Assembly: GCF_000002875.2 (NCBI RefSeq)
Contig: NC_009407.2
Coordinates: 602,001-666,000, forward strand
Length of the DNA: 64,000 nt
DNA from: Leishmania infantum JPCM5
Taxonomy: Eukaryota; Euglenozoa; Kinetoplastea; Trypanosomatida; Trypanosomatidae
Direction of reading: 5' to 3'
A program made the position numbers and the translations under genes. A model generated the notes under the pieces. That model had not been told where the DNA came from, did no database searches, and saw nothing but the letters and a program-made list of their open reading frames with translations. Positions 20,116 through 32,100 of this stretch are shown here, piece by piece; position 1 is the stretch's first letter, and every line of letters begins with the position of its first letter.

Positions 20116-23100
20116 ATGGCGATGACAGAGGCGAATCAGGATTGCGTGCAGTGGGTGGAGCGGCGCCTACAGGACACCCTTGGATGTACCATAGCCAGCG
20201 AGCTCGTAGATCACCACTACTTTCTGATCAATGAGTTCCTCATGGGCGAAGACGCGCAGTACCGTGTGCTGTTCGCTTACTACGCCGAACCCGCCGTGAC
20301 GGCTGCTCACCAGCGGCGCTCAGCTGCGGGCCGTCGCACCTTCAACAACGGCAGCAGTGCCAGAAATTCCAAGCTGAGTTCCCGGCGGCAGACGAAAGGC
20401 AGCGGCATAGGTCTCAACCGCAGCCACCCCGACAGCGATGATGAAGACTGTGTTGACGGCACTGCCGCGTCCTCGTACTTTGCTTTCACCGGCGCCGACG
20501 GTAGCCGAGCCTCGAATGGAAGCGACTGGGGCGTTTCTAGCGGACCGCAGCCCCCGCAGTTGCAGATCGTCCCTGGCCTTCCTGAGCTCTCCCTCCGCGG
20601 CAACTTGACCGGTGCTAGCACGGACGTGCTTTACTTTGTGCGCCTCGACGCTGAAAAGCCTTTGCTGCGCGAGACGCTGGAGAACTACGTCATGTGGGGC
20701 ACGTTCCGAGGTAACTACCTACTGGACAGCTTCCTGCGCACCGTGCGCCAGACGATTCTGCCGACGTTCTTGCACAACCAGTGGCCGACGAGCATCAAGA
20801 AGGATGTGCACACGGCGCTGCACCGCTTCATGGCAACTGTGGTCGAGGACGTGAACAGCTTGAAGGGGCAAACAGTGCTCTACGTGCCAGGTGACCTGGC
20901 CGCTGGCGCCAAGAGCGACACGTACGCAGACCACGAACTCGTGCAGCGCTACGAGGCCACGGTGATCCACTGGACACGGCAGATCAAGGCTGTCGTCAGC
21001 CAGCGCGACACAGCCAGCACCGACGACGAAGGCCATGCCGGCCCGCTGGAGGAGATTCAGTACTGGCGGGCGCGGGCGCGAGACTTGGGCAGCATTCGCT
21101 TGCAGCTGAACCGTGACGATGTGGCGGCTGTCGTGAAGGTGCTGAAGGACGCGAAGTCTTTCTATTATCTCGAACCCTTTCTCGGCCTTCGCACCGACAT
21201 TGAGCGCGGAACCGAGGAGGCGTACGACAACCTGCGCTACCTGTGCACGCTCATCGAGCCGTGTGAGCGTCTTGCCAAGGCGGAGCTGCGCGACATCCCG
21301 CACTTGGTGCAGGACGTTCTCAAGAATGTGCAGCTGATTTTGATCTTCTCCAAGTTCTACAAGAAGGAGCACATCACACGGCTGCTGCGCATGGTATCGA
21401 GCGAGATCATCGGTAGGTGCAGCAGCCGCATCAACGTGCGTGCCATCTTCGCCGGCGACGTCGCAGAAAGCATGAAAGCGCTGGAGGAGAGTATGGTTGC
21501 TGGTGAGGCGTGGCTGACGGAGTGCCGTCGCATGCTGGTCGCTACCCGGCGCCGCTTTCGCATTGAGAAAGGCGAGAAGCTGGAGCTTGACGAGTCGTTC
21601 CTGAACGAGATGGACGGATTCGTGCGCCACCGGTGCCAAAACCTCCGAGAGATCTGCCTCAGCCAGCTCCAGTTCGGCTTCACTGGCACGGCGGATGGCG
21701 AGGCCGGCGGGAACGGGGCGGTGTCCATGTCGATTGCGCGCTGCAGCAACGTCGTCGCCTCCCATCGCCGCATGAGCCGCCGAACCAAGTTGTCGGGGCT
21801 TGTGCGGGAACAGCTTCCTGCCGGTTCCCCGCTCAGCGTACCGGAGCTGGACGGCGTGATACGGCCGCCGGCCAGCCTCTTCGAAGGCAAGCTACCCATC
21901 TTTCGTGGTAATAAGGGCCCTGAGCTGGAGTCGCAGCTGATGGACATCCAGCGTGCCTTCAAGGCTAAAATGGAGGTGCTACGTCACTTCACGTACAACG
22001 TGCTCGATGTCAAGGCGACACAATGGGTGGACGACTACCGCGCCCTCAAGACAGACATCGACAACTTCGCGGTAATGATGCGTCAGATCATCACTGCCGC
22101 CTTTGACGCGGTGACGACGGTGCCGATGGGGTCCGAGGTGATCGAGGCCTTCACCCTCATCAGCAAAAGTGAGGAGCTCCTCATGCAGCTCGACCGCAAC
22201 ACCGACCGCGTCTTCCGTCTCTTCACGCAGCACATCAAGTCTGTGCGGGCTGACGTGCAGCGATACTTTGGTCGCGTGCCACCTCTCTTCTACCGCCACC
22301 CGCCGCTCTCTGGTCAGGCGGCGTGGGCTGCCAACCGCTTGAGCTTTATCACGTGCGCACACGACGCGCTGCGCCGCTGCTACGCCTTGCCGAGCTCCCC
22401 TGAGAAGGATGAGGCCATGCACCTGTACGACCGACTCGACCGCACGCTGCGCGAGATGGTGCGCAAGGAGTACGTCCAGTGGACGTCCGAGGTGCCAGCA
22501 AAGCCGGCGGAGCTGCTGGATGTCTACCTTCTCGTGCAGCGACCTGGTACCGGCATAGACCTCGAGCATCCGCCACTCTACGACGTGAACTTCCCGATTA
22601 ACCTGCTGCTGCTCTTTGCTGAGGCGCACAACTGGCAGCGGATGGGGGAGACGGTGCCGCCGGAGGTTGCGGAGATGTGCACCCGCGAGGAGCGGCTGCG
22701 CTTCTACCGCGAAAACGTGTCGATGGCGGTGCGCCTGCACAACGCCTCAGTGCGCTCGCTGAGCAACGCGGATCTGCGCCTGTTTTCGCTGCGCATCGAG
22801 GCGATGGATGCCAAGTACGTACCAGGGCTCAACAAGCTGTGCTGGAACTCGCAGGGCATTGTAGAGTACTTTGTGCGCGAGTGCCGCGTCCAGGCGGACC
22901 GCGTACAGGCTATCGTCGATGACTTCAAGTTCTGCGGCACCTTCATCGACTACCACTGCGGCCTCATCGCTGACACGCTCTCCGTGCTGGTGGAGAAGAA
23001 GGTGATCTACACCCCTGACGCGTTCGTCGAAAAGCAGAATGCCTATCGAGCTGCCGTGGTACAGAAGGTGAGGAAGATACACGAGCTCATGGTGCAGAAA

Positions 23101-26100
23101 CTGTACACTGTCTTCCAGTACTTCCGAGAGGACTACATGGTGAGCGAGACGGTGCGCGCCGAGTGGCACGATTACATGGAGCGGGTGGACGTCAAAGTGG
23201 AGGAGGCTCTGCGGATGATGGTGAAGCGGTCGTTGCTGACGGTGGAGCGGGTGCTGCCGCAGGAAAGCAGCGAGGATCGACTGGACGAACGCGTGTTCCG
23301 ACTGAGCGTCATGATTAGCGTGGCGGCGGATCAGAAGCCGGTCATCCACGCCACGCCATCAGTGCAGGAGCTGTCGCAGCTCGTGAACGACGTCTGCAAG
23401 GCAATCATTGGCGTCGTTCGAGGCTTGCCACGGCTGGAGGAGTCGCTGCAGCAGCGCGTCTCCAGCGAGACGGAGGCGTTGCTGACCGAGAACAACACGG
23501 TGGCCGTCACCTACGCCCACCCCGGCGGCGCCACGTCGCTGGCGCTGCGCGGCTCCTACTACGAGTACATGACGAGGGACCAGGACACGATTCTAACCCT
23601 GGGCCGCATTCAGGAAGCCTTCATGAGCATCTCCGAGAAGGTGCGCGATAAGCTGAACCAGACCTGGCAGCTGCACCAATCCTCCACGACGGACAATCTG
23701 TGGACGACGCAGCGGCAGGATCGACGTATCAAGCAGGGCTGGAAGCTCGAGGACTACCGCATCAACATGGACCACGTGGCCCAACGCCGCGAGGGTATCG
23801 AGAAGCAGGAGGTGTTCTCCGACGTGCTCTTCTTGCAGCTGGACTTCACGAAGATGAAGGAGACGTTCCGGGCACAGTGCCAGTTTGTGATTCAGCACTA
23901 CCACGGCCTACTGTACGCCGAGGTGAAGCAGGAGCTCGACAACACGTACGATTCCTTCAAGTTCACGACGGAGGCCCTCTCTCGCGAGCCCAAGACGCTT
24001 GACCAGCTGGGCGAGATGATGCGGCAGTGCACCGTCGCCCTCGACGCGCTGCCGTCGGTGGAGGGCCAGTTCGACATGCTCTCGCAGAAGTTCGCCCTCA
24101 TTACGAGCGAGGCGTACAACTTTGGCGGCGTCGATCCTTCGGATGTCACGCGGTGCGAGGAACTGCCGGAGGCGTTCGTGAAGTACACGCAGCAGCTGCA
24201 GGCGATCCGCCAGCAGCTCGACGTATACAAGGAGCAGTTTCGTGTGGAAGTGGAGACAGAGCTGCGCACGCTGGCCTCGAAGAGCTTTGCGCTGTACCAG
24301 CAGGTGCGCGACGAGGCGCCGACGTCGTGGGCGCTGACCACCGCGGCAGCCTTTGGCCAGCTGGAGACGCTGGAGCGGAAGGCGGTGTCGCTCCGCGAGC
24401 TGGAAAAGAGCCTGCAGCAGGGCATCGAAATCTTCGCGCTGGAGAAGCCGCCGCTGGACGACTTGGTAAAGGCGGAGGCGCAGCTGAAGGTACTGCGCCG
24501 GCTGTGGACGCTGGTGAGGAGCTGGCGCGCTTTTACGCACGCGTGGAAGCACATGTACTTTATGAAGCTGAACAGCGAGCGCATGCTGGAGGACATCGAG
24601 GACACCCGGCGTGAGGCTCTGCAGCTGCGCAAGGAGATGGAGCAGATGGACGTGTGGCTGCGGCTGAAGGACGACATTGACCTCATCAAGAAGATCCTGC
24701 CAATCATCGACGACTTGCGCACGCCAGCCATCCGCCCCCGTCACTGGGAGCAGCTCAAGGTGCAGCTGGATACGGCTTTTGAGCTGGAGGATGAGACGTC
24801 GTTCTGCCTGCAGCGGCTGATGGAGGCGCATGTGGAGGTGCAGGCGGAGTTCATCAGCAACATGGCCATCGCCGCCCGCGAGGAGCTGAAGATCGAGACA
24901 GACCTCGAGAAAATCGCGCTTGTCTGGGAGGAGACGTGCTTCACGATTGAGCCACACCAGGGCTACCACAAGATCGCCGCCGTCGAGGACATCAACACAG
25001 CCCTGACGGAGCACCTCATGATGCTGAGCTCGGTGAAGATGTCCCGCTTCGTCGACAGCTTCCGCCCGCGCGTGGTGATGTGGGAGAAGCACTTGTCGCA
25101 GGTGGCGGACACGATCGAAGGGCTACTCTCGGTACAGACCAAGTGGATGTACCTCGAGAGCATCTTCATTGGCAGTGAGGACATCAAGCGCAAGCTCGTG
25201 GCCGAGTCGAAGAAGTTTGACTCCATTCACGCGCATTGGCTCTCCATCATCGCCCGCCTTGTCAGCGACGCGAACGTGGTCCGCAGCACGCGCCGCGACA
25301 ACTTGCTGGAGCAGCTGAACAGCATGAACTCTGACCTCGAGCTGATCCAGCGCAGCCTGGAGGGATTTCTGGAGGACCGCCGCCGCTGCTTCCCGCGCTT
25401 TTACTTTCTCTCCAACGACGACCTGCTGGAGATCCTCGGGCACACCAAGGACCCAGAGAAGGTGCAGCCGCACCTGCGCAAGTGCTTCGAGGGGCTCTAC
25501 CGGCTGGCGCTGAAGGAGGGTCGCAACAACCGCATCTTTGCCGGGGGCATGTCAGCCGTCGATGGTGAGGTGGTGCCGTTCAGCCCGCCGCTGCAGGTGG
25601 ACGGCCTGCCTGTGGAGGTTTGGCTGCACCGCGTCGAGGTCAAGATGCGCGATACGATAAAGTCGTGCCTGAACACAACTCTGAAAGACCTGCAGGACAA
25701 CGTTTACATCCCGCGGCGGCCCATCAACCGCGACAAGCTTCGACAGTGGGTGGAGCAGCATGAAGGGCAGGCGCTCATCACGGCTGCATGCATGAACTGG
25801 ACCTTCCAGACCGAGGTCGCCATCGCGGAGTACGGCGACATGCACCAAAACGGCCTCAGCCTCTCCCGCCGAAAGCCCTCACCGCTCTACAAGGTGTACA
25901 AGAAGTGGAAGAGTCTCATCCGAAAATACTGCCAGATGGTACGCCAGCCGCAGTCGCGGCTGCAGCGCAACAAGCTCGTGGCGCTTGTCACCATCGAGGT
26001 GCACTCTCGCGACATCCTGCGCCACCTCCTTGCCCACCGCGTGCACTTGCTGGAGGACTTTGAGTGGACACGGCAGCTGCGCTTCTACCAGGAGAACGCA

Positions 26101-29100
26101 GGGTCGACCAGTGAAGTCGCGAGCGAAGCGGGCATGAGCGACGCCAGCGCCGTCATCACTGCAGGCTCCGGCGAGCCAACGTGCGTGGTACGTCAGACCA
26201 GCGCGGTGGTGCGGTACGACTACGAGTACCTTGGCAACAGCGGCCGTCTCGTAGTGACGGGGCTGACCGATCGTGCCTACATGACGCTGACAACGGCCCT
26301 GCAGCTGTTCCGTGGTGGACTGCCGCAGGGCCCGGCCGGCACGGGCAAGACGGAGACGGTGAAGGACTTGGGCAAGGCGATTGGCAAGTACGTGATGGTC
26401 TTCAACTGCTCCGACGGCCTCGACTACCGCTCTGTCGGCCGCATGCTGAGCGGCATTGCTCAAACTGGCGCGTGGTCCTGCTTCGATGAGTTCAACCGTA
26501 TCGAGGTGGAGGTGCTCTCGGTCGTAGCGCAGCAGATCATGTCCATCTTGTCGGCCGTGTCAGAGCAGAAACGCCACTTCCTCTTCGAAGGAACGGAGAT
26601 CCCGCTGAACGTGAACTGTGGCCTCTTCGTCACCATGAACCCCGGCTACGCCGGCCGCTCTGAACTGCCGGACAACCTCAAGGCACTGCTCCGGCCCATT
26701 TCGATGATGGTGCCGGACTTTACGCTCATCTGCGAGATCACGCTGCTATCGGAGGGCTTCGAGGAGTCGGAGTCGTTGTCGAAGAAGGTGTCCATCCTCT
26801 ATGAGCTGATGGAAAAGCAGCTGTCGAAGCAGGACCACTACGACTTCTCCCTACGCAACATCAAGGCGGTGCTGGTGCAGGCCGGTAACTTGAAGCGCGA
26901 GAACTTCCCGGGTACGGAGCAGCAGCTCTGCCTCAAGGCCATGAAGGACATGAACTTGCCCAAGTTTGTGAAGGAGGACGTGCCGCTGTTTCTCAGCATG
27001 CTCGGCGACTTGTTTCCGGGTGTGTCGCCTCAAGGGGCTGGGCTGGAAGAGCTGCGGGCGGCGACAGTCGATGAGTTGGAGGCGGAGAAGCTGCAGGTAA
27101 GCGAGCACATCATCACGAAGTGTTTGCACCTTTGGGACACCCTGCACACCCGCCACGGCGTGATGGTGGTCGGCCGCACCGCATCTGGCAAGACGATCAC
27201 CTGGAGAACGCTAGCGGGGGCGCTGCGGCGACTGAAGGAGGCCGGCGTGGACGGCCCGTACGAGGCGGTGCGCGTCTCGCTGCTGAACCCCAAGTCGGTG
27301 ACGCTGGACGAGCTGTACGGCAGCTACAACCAAGCGACGCGCGAGTGGAAGGACGGCATCCTGTCGGATCTCATGCGCCAGATCTGCCGCGACGCGACGG
27401 ACCCCAACTACAAGTGGCTGCTATTTGACGGCCCCGTTGACACGCTATGGATCGAGAGCATGAACACCGTGCTGGACGACAACAGGATGCTGACGCTGAA
27501 CTCCGGCGAGCGTATCAACATGAACCCGACCGTGCGTATGCTGTTCGAGGTGCAGGACCTGTCTCAGGCGTCGCCGGCCACGGTGTCCCGGTGCGGCATG
27601 GTGTACTTCAGCGTCGAGGATCTCACCTGGAGGCCGTTCGTGAGCACGTGGCTGCAGTCGCGCCGCGACTTCGAGGTGGCCATGAACGCACCCAAGCCAG
27701 ACAGTACCATCAGCGAGCTGCAGACGTTCGTAGATGAGGCGCTGACTCGTGCATTGCAGTTCAAGCGCAGCGAGTGCGCTGACCTGATCCCGACGACGGA
27801 GTTCAACACGATTCGCTCCTTTACCACGATGCTGGACGCGTTGGCGAATACCGAGGCGGCCCCGGTGATGCCCGGTGGAACGCACTACCAGGCAGCGCAG
27901 GCGGGCGAGAATTACTTGCCGCAGCTCCGCATGATGGCGATGTTCTGCCTCATCTGGGCCGTGGGCGGCAGCCTGACAGTCGACTCCCGCCGCAAGCTCG
28001 ATGCCTTTGTGCGAGAGATGGACTCCTCCTTCCCTTCGATGGAGACCGTCTTCGAGTACTTCCCGGACCTGTCGTCGCTGCGCTGGGTCGGGTGGGAGGA
28101 ACACCCGGACGTGCAGAAGCCGTTCGCACCGCCGTCGGACACGCCGTACTACGAACAGATCGTTCCCACGGTGGATATGATTCGATACTCGTACATTGTC
28201 TCGCAACTCGTGCTCAGCAGCGTCCAGCTGGTGCTCGTCGGCACCACCGGCACAGGCAAGTCGCTCATTGCGAACCAGGTGCTGCACGATCTCCCTGCCG
28301 ACATGTACGTCGCGACGCACCTTCACTTCTCTGCTCAGACGACGGCGAAGAACGTACAGGACATCATCGAGGGCCGTATGGAGCACACCTCGAAGAAGGT
28401 GTGCAACCCGCCCGGCGGGCGCCGCATGGTGTGCTTGATCGAAGACCTGAACATGCCATCCAAGGAGATCTTCGGCGCGCAGCCGCCGCTCGAGCTGCTG
28501 CGGCAGTGGATGGACAACGGCTACTGGTACGACCGCACGACGCGCTCCAAGCGGCTCGTGAATGACATGCAGCTGCTGTGCTGCATGACGTATGGCCGCC
28601 CCGACATCACGGAGCGGCTGCTGAGCAAGCTGAACGTGTTCAACGTGGCGTTCCCATCGGAGCCCGTGGTGGTGAGGATCTACTCTGCCATCCTGGGCCA
28701 CCGCTTTGCCCCCTACATCGACCTCAAGGGCTACGTGGACGCGATCGTGCGCGCCACCATCGAGGTGTACATGAAGGTATCTACCGATCTCCTGCCCATT
28801 CCAAGCAAGTCGCACTACCTCTTCACTCTTCGCGACCTCAGCAAGGTGTTCCAGGGTATCTACGGCTGCTACCTGGAAGGAATCACGAGTAAGGAGCACC
28901 TCGTGGCGTTGTGGGTGCACGAGTCGCAGCGCGTCTTCTCGGACCGGATGAACGATCCGGCCGACAAGGTGTGGTTCCGGCAGCTGCTCAATGACAAGCT
29001 GAACAACGTGTTCCAAACAAAGTGGGCAAACATGCTCAAGGCGCGCGGGAAGGATTCGCGAGGACAGGCCTTGTCGGAGAGCGAGAGCCCGATCTTCGTC

Positions 29101-32100
29101 GATTTCCTAGACGGAGAACAGGACGAGATGGCAAAATACAAGCTGGTGCCGTCGATGGAGCAGCTGCGGCAGATCGTGGAGGAGAGGCTTGAGAACTACA
29201 ACACCGAGCCTGGCGCGCGGCCGATGAACCTCGTCTTCTTCGCAGACGCGCTCGAGCATCTGTGCCGCATTCACCGCGTGCTGCGCCAGCCGCAGGGCAA
29301 TGCGCTGCTGGTGGGTCTCGGCGGCAGCGGCCGCAACTCGCTGAGCCGACTCGCCACGTACCTCGCCGGGTACTCGATGTTCACCATCGAGATTCACAAG
29401 AAGTACGACCAGGAGCGCTTCCACGAGGATCTGCGCACTCTCTACAAGGCGTGCGGTGTGAAGCGGCAGCAGAAGGTGTTCTACATCGCCGACACGCAGC
29501 TCGTCGACTCGTCGTTCCTCGAGGACCTTAACAACATGCTCTCCGCCGGAGAGGTGCCCAATTTGTTCGCCAAGGACGACTTGCAGCAGATCAACGACGA
29601 CGTGCACAAGCTGGCTCTTCTGAGCGGGTGCCGCGATTCGCCTGATGAGCTGTACAACTTTTTTGTCCGTCAAGCCCGTCAGCATCTCCACCTCGTCATC
29701 GCCATGTCTCCTGCCCACAAGCTCTTCCGCGTGCGCCTGCGTCAGTTCCCAGCGTTGGTGTCGTGCACGTCGATCGACTGGTACTACGCATGGCCGAACA
29801 CGGCGCTCAAGGAGGTGGGTCTGCGCTACCTGCGTGACTCGCGCGACGATTCCGCGGAGTCGGACGAGCTGCTGGAGACGATCAGCGATCTCTTCGTCTT
29901 TCTTCACGACACGACGAACCAGAGGGCGGAGCAGATGCGGGTGCAGATCCGCCGCCACACGTACGTGACGCCGTCCTCGTTTATTGACCTCGTCCGCGGC
30001 TTCCGCTCGATGCTGCACAGCAAGCGTATCGACATTATTGAGCAGCGCGACAAGCTCGCCAACGGTATGTCGAAGCTGGAGGAGACGAAGGTGACGGTGA
30101 GCGAGATGCGCGAGGCTCTCAAGGTGCAGGACGAACGGCTGCAGGCCAAGTCGGCCGAAGTGAGCAGGGCTACGGAGAGCATCCAAGCGCGGCAGCACAT
30201 CGCCGAGGAGCAGCAGACTCTCGTGGCGTCAGAGAAGGTGAAGATCGAGCAGACAAAGCGGGCCGCCTTGGCGGACCAGGCCGAGGCGCAGGCCGATCTC
30301 GACCGAGCCATGCCCACCCTGCTGGAGGCTCAGGCGGCGCTGGACAAGCTGGACAAGAGCGACATCAACGAGGTGAAGTCTTACAAGACGCCTGCTGTGA
30401 TGATTCGCACGGTGATGGAGGCGGTGCAGACCGCACTGCACCGCAAGCTCGACTGGGACGAGGCGAAGAAGTCGCTGAGCGAACCCAAGTTCATTGACAT
30501 GCTCAAGACGTATCACGAGACACACGACATGACGGATCAGAAGCTGCTCAACGCGCTGGAGAAGTACGTGAAGCGCAACGACTTTACGCCGGCGGCGGCG
30601 AGCGCCGTGTCAAAGGCGGCGGGTGGGCTGTGCCAGTGGGTGATTGCGATCCACAAGTACGGCAACATCTACAAGGAGGTGCATCCGAAGATTGTGAAGA
30701 ACGAGAACGCGCAGCAGAAGGTTCGGGCGCAGGAGGAGATGCTGCGCCAGAAGGAGGAGAAGCTGCAGAGGATCGTGGACGAGGTGCGCCAGCTCGAGGC
30801 GGACCTGCAGGCGAACATTGCCGAAAAGAACCGCCTCATGGCCGAGGCGCGTGCGACGCAGGACAAGCTGAACAAGGCCCAGATCATCGTCGACGGTCTT
30901 GAGGGCGAGCGAGGGCGGTGGACCGAGTCGATTGCACGCTTTGAGTTAGACTTGGAGAACATCAACGGCGAGACACTCCTGGCGTGCGCATTCATGTGCT
31001 ACTGCGGGGCCTTCACAGCCGAGTACCGGCAGCTGCTGTGGCAGAGCTGGATGAAGGAGGTGCGGCGGGTGCAGCTGCCGCTGAACCGAGACTACGACTT
31101 CGTCAACTTCCTCGCTGACCCGACGGAGGTGCTTGACTGGCAGCAGGCCGGGCTTCCGGGGGACGAGTTCAGCAGGGAGAACGGCGCCGTGGTCGTCTTC
31201 GGTCCTCGCTATCCTCTCATGATTGACCCGCAGCAGCAGGCCATCAAGTGGGTGAAGCGGATGGAGCGCGACAACGGTCTCAAGGTCATTGACCCGAAGC
31301 AGCCGGACTTCCAGAAGACCGTCGAGTACGCGATTCAGTTCGGCTGCCCGCTGCTGCTGCAGGACGTGCTGGAGGAGATCGACCCCCTGCTCGACCCCAT
31401 CATGTCGCGCTCCTTCATCATGAAGGGCAAGCGCAAGCTCGTGAAGGTCGGCGACAACTACGTCGAGTTCAAGGAGGGCTTCAAACTATACATTACCACC
31501 CGACTGCCGAACCCGCACTACACCCCGGAGACGTGCACGAAGGTGTGCCTGCTGAACTTTGCGGTCAAGGAGCAGGGGCTGGAGGAGCAGCTGCTGAAGA
31601 TTGTGGTGGAAAAGGAGAAGCCGGAGCTGGAACACGAGAACGAGCAGCTCATCCTCCACACCGCTGCGGCCAAGAAAGAAATGAAGCAGCTGGAGGAGGA
31701 CATCCTCGACCTGCTTTCCACCTCCCAGGTGTCGCTCCTCGAGAACCAGCGGCTCATCGAGACGCTGCAGACGGCCAAGGTGACGGCGGCGAACATCCAG
31801 AACCAGCTGCAGGTGGCAGAGACAACATCTGTGAAGATTCGCGAGGCCCGCGAGGAGTACCGTGAGTGCGCACGGCGTGCCTCGTTGCTGTTCTTTGTCC
31901 TTGCGGACCTCGGCGCCATCGACAGCATGTACCAGTTTGCCCTAGACTCCTACATTCAGCTGTTCCAGACGAGTATACGGCGCTCGTCGGAGAAGATCGT
32001 GTCTCACGAAATGGAGGAGCGCATCAAGACGCTGAACGAGTGGCACACGGCCGCCGTGTACACGAACACGTGTCGCGGCTTGTTTGAGCGCCACAAGCTG

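Noticed and set aside
27445..29016. Long minus-strand open frame (about 523 codons) antisense to the dynein gene; similar ones at 29107-30198, 23908-25092 and 20719-21765
   Set aside because: These are shadows caused by strong GC bias at third codon positions of the dynein frame. They encode His/Arg/Val/Leu-rich sequence with no domain, on the strand opposite to all genes.
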